Below the pieces are notes generated by a model. It worked only from the letters and a program-made list of their open reading frames with translations, did no database searches and was not told the DNA's origin. Both the position numbers and the translations under genes were made by a program. This document shows, one piece after another, positions 59,085 through 64,000 of a DNA stretch of 64,000 nucleotides; within the stretch, counting starts at the first letter, position 1, and the number at the start of each line of letters is the position of its first letter. The DNA lies in NCBI GenBank assembly GCA_029747015.1, contig JAKOGI010001950.1, forward strand, positions 96,464-160,463, written 5' to 3'. Source of the stretch: Carnegiea gigantea (lineage: Eukaryota; Streptophyta; Magnoliopsida; Caryophyllales; Cactaceae).

Positions 59085-59945
59085 CACTACAAGAAAATAG
59101 CAGTGAAGTGACGGAATTTTTAGCATAAATTGACAGAAAGTAGGTTGATTGACGGGTATAGTGACAGACTACAAAATGTAGAAATTTGGCTCATTGATAT
59201 GCAATTCCCCTTGGTATCCGTGGAAATTTTCAACGGTGATTACTCAAGGGAAAATCAGCCTGTTGCAATAATATTGACGGTCACTGTGACGGAAGAAAGG
59301 ATGGATGTTGATAAGGATTAACGGAAAACTAGTCCGTCAATCCTTGATTTGGGTCCTAGCTGCAACCTAATCCATAAGTTGGGAGACATAATTGATGGAG
59401 GAATTTTTGACGGAACTACCTGTCATATTTACAAAATGAGATGGAGAGTCTAACGCTTTGTCCATAGAAATTGAGGAGGGAAAAGTCCACCAAAATTGCA
59501 ATATTACAAATTAATATTATAAATTACTAATCTAGATCAGTAATCCGCGAATTGTCGCATCACTAAGCAACTATACTTGGACAAATTAAAAGTTCATATA
59601 TTATTACACAACCACTTGACAGGCTCGAAATCCACAACTTGCATTGTTCACCACCACCCAACCAAAGCAAATTTAGTAACATCATTGTTCTACAACTATT
59701 GCATGCACCATAATCATATCCAACAAACAAATAAATTACACCTGTTTAAACCGAACCTAAACCACAGTCATTTTCATCACAAATCACTCATTGAGTTGAG
59801 GGGAGAAGATCAAGAGGCAACCAATCACTCACTGGGAGGAGGAGGGAGATTCAAGAGGAGAAGTTCAAGAAGCATAACAAATCACTCACTAGGAGGAGGG
59901 AGATTCAAGAGGCATATCTGGCCACTACCATCACCAAGGGGAGGT

Positions 59946-62804
59946 TCAAGAAGCATCTCCACTAGCATCACCAACTGCACCACCCTGATCATCCCTATCT
60001 GGAGGTGCACCATCCCCACCATCCTCGTCATCTGATGACAAAATATTTGGAGGTGGCTCGTCAGAAGGCTTGGATGCATGACGCTTAATGAAGTTTCACG
60101 TCATCTTGATTTTGCTCTTATCTTTTTTCCTTGCATCTGCCAAGTAGTCCACTTTCTTGAGAAGTGCTTCTCTATTTTCTCTCTCCACTTGATTGCTTAC
60201 ACTTTCATTAAAGCGAGTGGCTATCTCACAGGCATCGTAGTTTTTGACGGAAGACGACCTAGTAGAGACTGAAAGCCGTGCAATGCTCTTCAACTTAGAA
60301 CCCTCCCAGCCAAAACCATGTACGCGACCCTTTGAATCTTGGTTCGCTTGAACCCACATGTCCCTCTCTGAAAGTACAGGGCCCTGCGAACTATCATCAG
60401 ATGATAGGTGGGAGCTCCTCTCCTCCTACCTCTTCCTATGCTCCTCCTGAAAATCAGAACACATCATTAATTGAATGTCATTAATTACATGTAGGAAGCC
60501 ATGCAATGGAAATACAAGAGCAAAATGGATGGAAAGATGCATGCTTGTTGGCAGGATGCACATGCTGCCATGCTTCTTGATGCTGCTAGAATACTCAAGT
60601 CACTCATGTTTTGAAGGTCCATGTAATGAGAAATCATTCTTAATCATTCTCATCCACTCTAGCCACAACTAAGTGGAGACAATTTATGGCATGGAACTAG
60701 CTGTTCAAGTCACTTAGATAACTATTAAACCTAATGAGAATGACCTAAATCAAATGTACATTGAGGTGATATCAAAATGATAGAGTAGAGGTCATCAATG
60801 ACTTCATCAGCAACCCATAATTTTCATGCGAGGGTAACATGCTGTACTTGAGTGGCCTTTTGAGAGGAACATATAAGGGCTTATCGCTTTCTGTTGTGAC
60901 TTGCCATCCACCCACTTTCCTTTCGTCTTAGGGTCGCAACTTTGATGGGTTTCCGACAAGAGTATAATATCAGTGGGTTCCTCACCTTTGTTTTGGGCAG
61001 TCTACAAGTATTAAAATTAAAAACAATAAATGTGAATTGCATAATTAAGAAGGGCATACTAAGAGTAGAAGATTGGTTGCAAACATTACCAATCTTCTTC
61101 GCCAGGCAGGCATAGCCCGTGCACCGCATGTGTGCTTAGACGGGTCGTCACCATTAGGGTCTCTATTACAATTTTTGCGATACTGCTCGCTTAATTTCTG
61201 AATTTAGGTAACTGCTAATATTTTTGAAGCGCTGCGTAGCTGTTTGGGGAGACAAAAGATGGCTTCTCGCTTTTGTTGCGAGCTCTGGCAAACATGTCTC
61301 CTAGTCACTTAGCACCCCTCAACTCAAAGTTCCTTCGTATTTGGGCTTCATGCTCGGGATCCCAGTAATAATGTTTCTGCACAAAACAACTTACAAGACA
61401 AAAATTCAAAGACAAACATTCTAGGTAAACAACCTATGGAATTTAAAATTAACTTTTGCACAGAAAGAATAAATGAACATTAATTTCTTATTTCACATCA
61501 TTTGTGTACACATTAATCCCGAAGAAAGAATTTATAAATATTTGAGATCACCTATATATTCTAGCTTTTTTGGACTATTTATACCTAAAAACTATCAACT
61601 ATAAAGCAATTTTATGCGTTGGCCTGTTCAACAACCTCGTAGTTTCATATATGTGTTTGTTGTACAACAAGGCAGCAACCCACAAACTTGGAAGCAGGTA
61701 GAATTTCTAGGCAGAAAGCTAAATTTTCATGCAGCAGTATGCATAAGTCCAGGCAGCATGTGCAATTATGCTTGCATTAATTATATTGTCATATATTTGC
61801 CAACTAGACCATGTATTAGTTGTCCAAAAGAATCAACAATCAGCAAACATGGTTTGCACTTCACCATATTACAATTACCTACCTAGGGAGACTATCTTTT
61901 TTGTCCGGGATTTGCAAGAAAACAATTGCATAATATTAAATTTTGAGGCATACTTCAGTACACTTTGCATCACCTTCCCTATTGGTGTTTGTATGTGATT
62001 CTAATGCTGATAAGCAAATGAAATGATTTAACTTAGTGCACACAGAATTCATAATCATGCTTGTGCAAGCCATAACCAGCCTATTCTTTTCAACATTTTT
62101 ATAAAATATCCAACCATACACTCTATAAATTCTACCAAAACGATGTCTAAAGACTATTCACTCACCTTGAATTCATTAAACCATAGATCCCGTTGAGAAG
62201 TAGGAACTTCACCCCAGCTTGCCCATGCTCCCGGATACTTACTCTCGAAGCATTCGGCAATAGTATGTACTACATGCTCATACGACCAAAACCTTTAATA
62301 GCGTGGTACATGTACATATGAAAACATATTTATGAAAATATTAAAGAACTCATGAAAAGTATAATAATGGATTGTTTGACACGAGAAATTAAGGAAACAC
62401 TTATGAGTCACCATCTGGCTCAATACATCTTTTAATGTTCTTATTGTTGCTGCCCCCCTCATCCACATCAATGTGCTCCTCCCTAACATTCTCAATGTCT
62501 ACATATTGTGGTTGTGGTATTGAAGTTGGGAGTTGCTGTTGGTTGCACGCATAAATCATGCTTAACAATTCCGGGTTCAACGACATGTACCACCCATAGG
62601 TACTGAAAAAATCAGTGCCTGTTGCTTGAAAACCCAGGGGTTGAAAAGGGGTTCCTCTGCCCTGTGGCTGGTTTGGATTGAAGTAAGCAAAGCTGTATCA
62701 TAGGTCATGTACAGGGACATTGATTGATCCTCCAAAAAATCTTGAGGAGGGGGCTGCCCATCTCCACCAGAACCTCTCCCACGTCCTCCACCATGAGCAG
62801 ACAT
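59946..62804 (-). pseudogene. Transposase_24-like (Ptta/En/Spm) protein of the CACTA element
   Basis: Exons read on the minus strand. The start is at 62804 (MSAHGGGRGRGSGGDGQPP), with a frameshift near 62690 and NPELLSMIYACNQQQ to about 62400. Next is 62290-62166 (PGAWASWGEVPTSQRDLWF, ending at a GTGAG donor). The block 61383-61080 has KHYYWDPEHEAQIRRNFE, then in-frame stops. The block 61011-60830 has ETHQSCDPKTKGKWVDGK. The last exon is 60446-59946 with DSKGRVHGFGWEG, a coiled Glu/Lys-rich helix and an acidic tail. This order matches the Transposase_24 proteins carried by plant CACTA elements, DNA-binding helpers rather than the catalytic TNPD-type protein. Stops include a TAG near 60428 and a TGA near 60095. 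Exon ends are approximate. Confidence 0.75.
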
Positions 62805-62849
62805 GTTCAGCTCATAAAAAAATGTTAGATATACACAAACATACAAAAC

Positions 62850-63242
62850 TTACTTCATTCATAATGTTAAAGCATGCATATACTTAACTCAAAAGCATGT
62901 ACAACTTAATAAATTGCACTATTCATTGGCGAACGTATATTACAAACACGTTCATTTTTCTTATCAAAGTTGGATATAAATAAAAAAAAGTTAGATATAA
63001 AAAAAATACAAAACTTACTTCATTTATAATGTTAAAGCGTGTATATACTTAACTCAAAAGCATGTACAGTTAAAGCATGCACGTTCAGTGTTCAGACCAG
63101 AAAAGGAGTGTTCAAACTAGACCGTTAAAGCATGCATATACTGAAACAGATGTTAAAAAGCAAACATACAAACCGTACTCCTTCTGATAATGGTTAAAGC
63201 AAGCATATGGTGAAACCAAAAGCATGTACAACTTATACAAGT
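62850..63242. other. Region upstream of the CACTA gene
   Basis: Contains three near-repeats of GTTAAAGCATGCATATAC-type sequence (about 62867, 63030 and 63125), perhaps subterminal repeats of the element. No gene. Confidence 0.45.
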
Positions 63243-63387
63243 GTGTGTGTGTATGGTAGATATATATATCTAATATATATATATATATATATAGATTATA
63301 TATAATATATATATATATATATTATATATATAGATATTATATATATACCATACTATATATATATATGTGTGATATATAATATATATA

Positions 63388-63423
<36 letters not shown>

Positions 63424-63500
63424 GATATATATATATATAGATAATATATAATATATATATTATATATATATATTATATATACATCTATATACATACAAAC
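63243..63500. repeat. TA-rich microsatellite with inverted segments
   Basis: TA runs broken by ATAATATAT and TAGATA words. Open frames are low-complexity. Confidence 0.93.

Positions 63501-64000
<500 letters not shown>

Overview
This window looks like nuclear, heterochromatin-like DNA from a flowering plant. It has no intact ordinary protein-coding gene that I can support. It contains a chromodomain-type Ty3/Gypsy element, a Mutator-like element with a SWIM-type transposase, a CACTA (En/Spm) element, RTE- and L1-type LINE remains, Tourist- and Stowaway-like MITEs, and one plant-type tRNA-Asp(GUC). I do not recognise the species.

Layout. (1) 66-15385 is one Ty3/Gypsy chromovirus with 303/305-bp LTRs and an AACAC target duplication. 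It is riddled with stop codons. A 10,060-bp block (1499-11558, AAAAC duplication) is inserted in its gag zinc knuckle. That block is a head-to-tail chain LTR-int-LTR-int-LTR-int-LTR of a non-autonomous LTR element with about 2-kb LTRs and a 627-bp non-coding internal domain. (2) 15.4-18.1 kb is mostly empty, with a tRNA-Asp on the minus strand. (3) 18.15-20.93 kb is an RTE-type LINE on the minus strand, and 21.38-22.34 kb is a 5'-truncated L1-type LINE on the plus strand. (4) 22.4-29 kb is AT-rich DNA with a MITE, two large microsatellites, old duplicated repeats and a repeat with tRNA-like promoter boxes. (5) 29046-37697 is a minus-strand copy of the same LTR family (ACAGT duplication). Its internal domain is split by a 5.1-kb MULE (31094-36190, 10-bp duplication). 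(6) 37.7-38.8 kb holds a CT-rich tract and a 223-bp tandem repeat. (7) 39-52.4 kb is an unfamiliar AT-rich degenerate tandem array broken by two solo LTRs of a second family: 42128-46290 on plus (GTTAT) and 47948-52338 on minus (GGTTG). (8) 52.4-59 kb holds an inverted second copy of the tRNA-like repeat, a tandem duplication with a MITE in only one copy, another Tourist-like MITE and a long Stowaway-like MITE. (9) From 59085 to the edge lies a CACTA element with a degenerate multi-exon Transposase_24-type gene on the minus strand.

The genes here do not form a pathway. They are parts of mobile elements, nearly all broken, and the window is best read as layers of insertion. The most unusual system is the non-autonomous LTR family: its LTRs are packed with hairpin-forming minisatellites, it keeps a primer-binding site and polypurine tract but no coding sequence, and it has formed a four-LTR tandem array under one target duplication.
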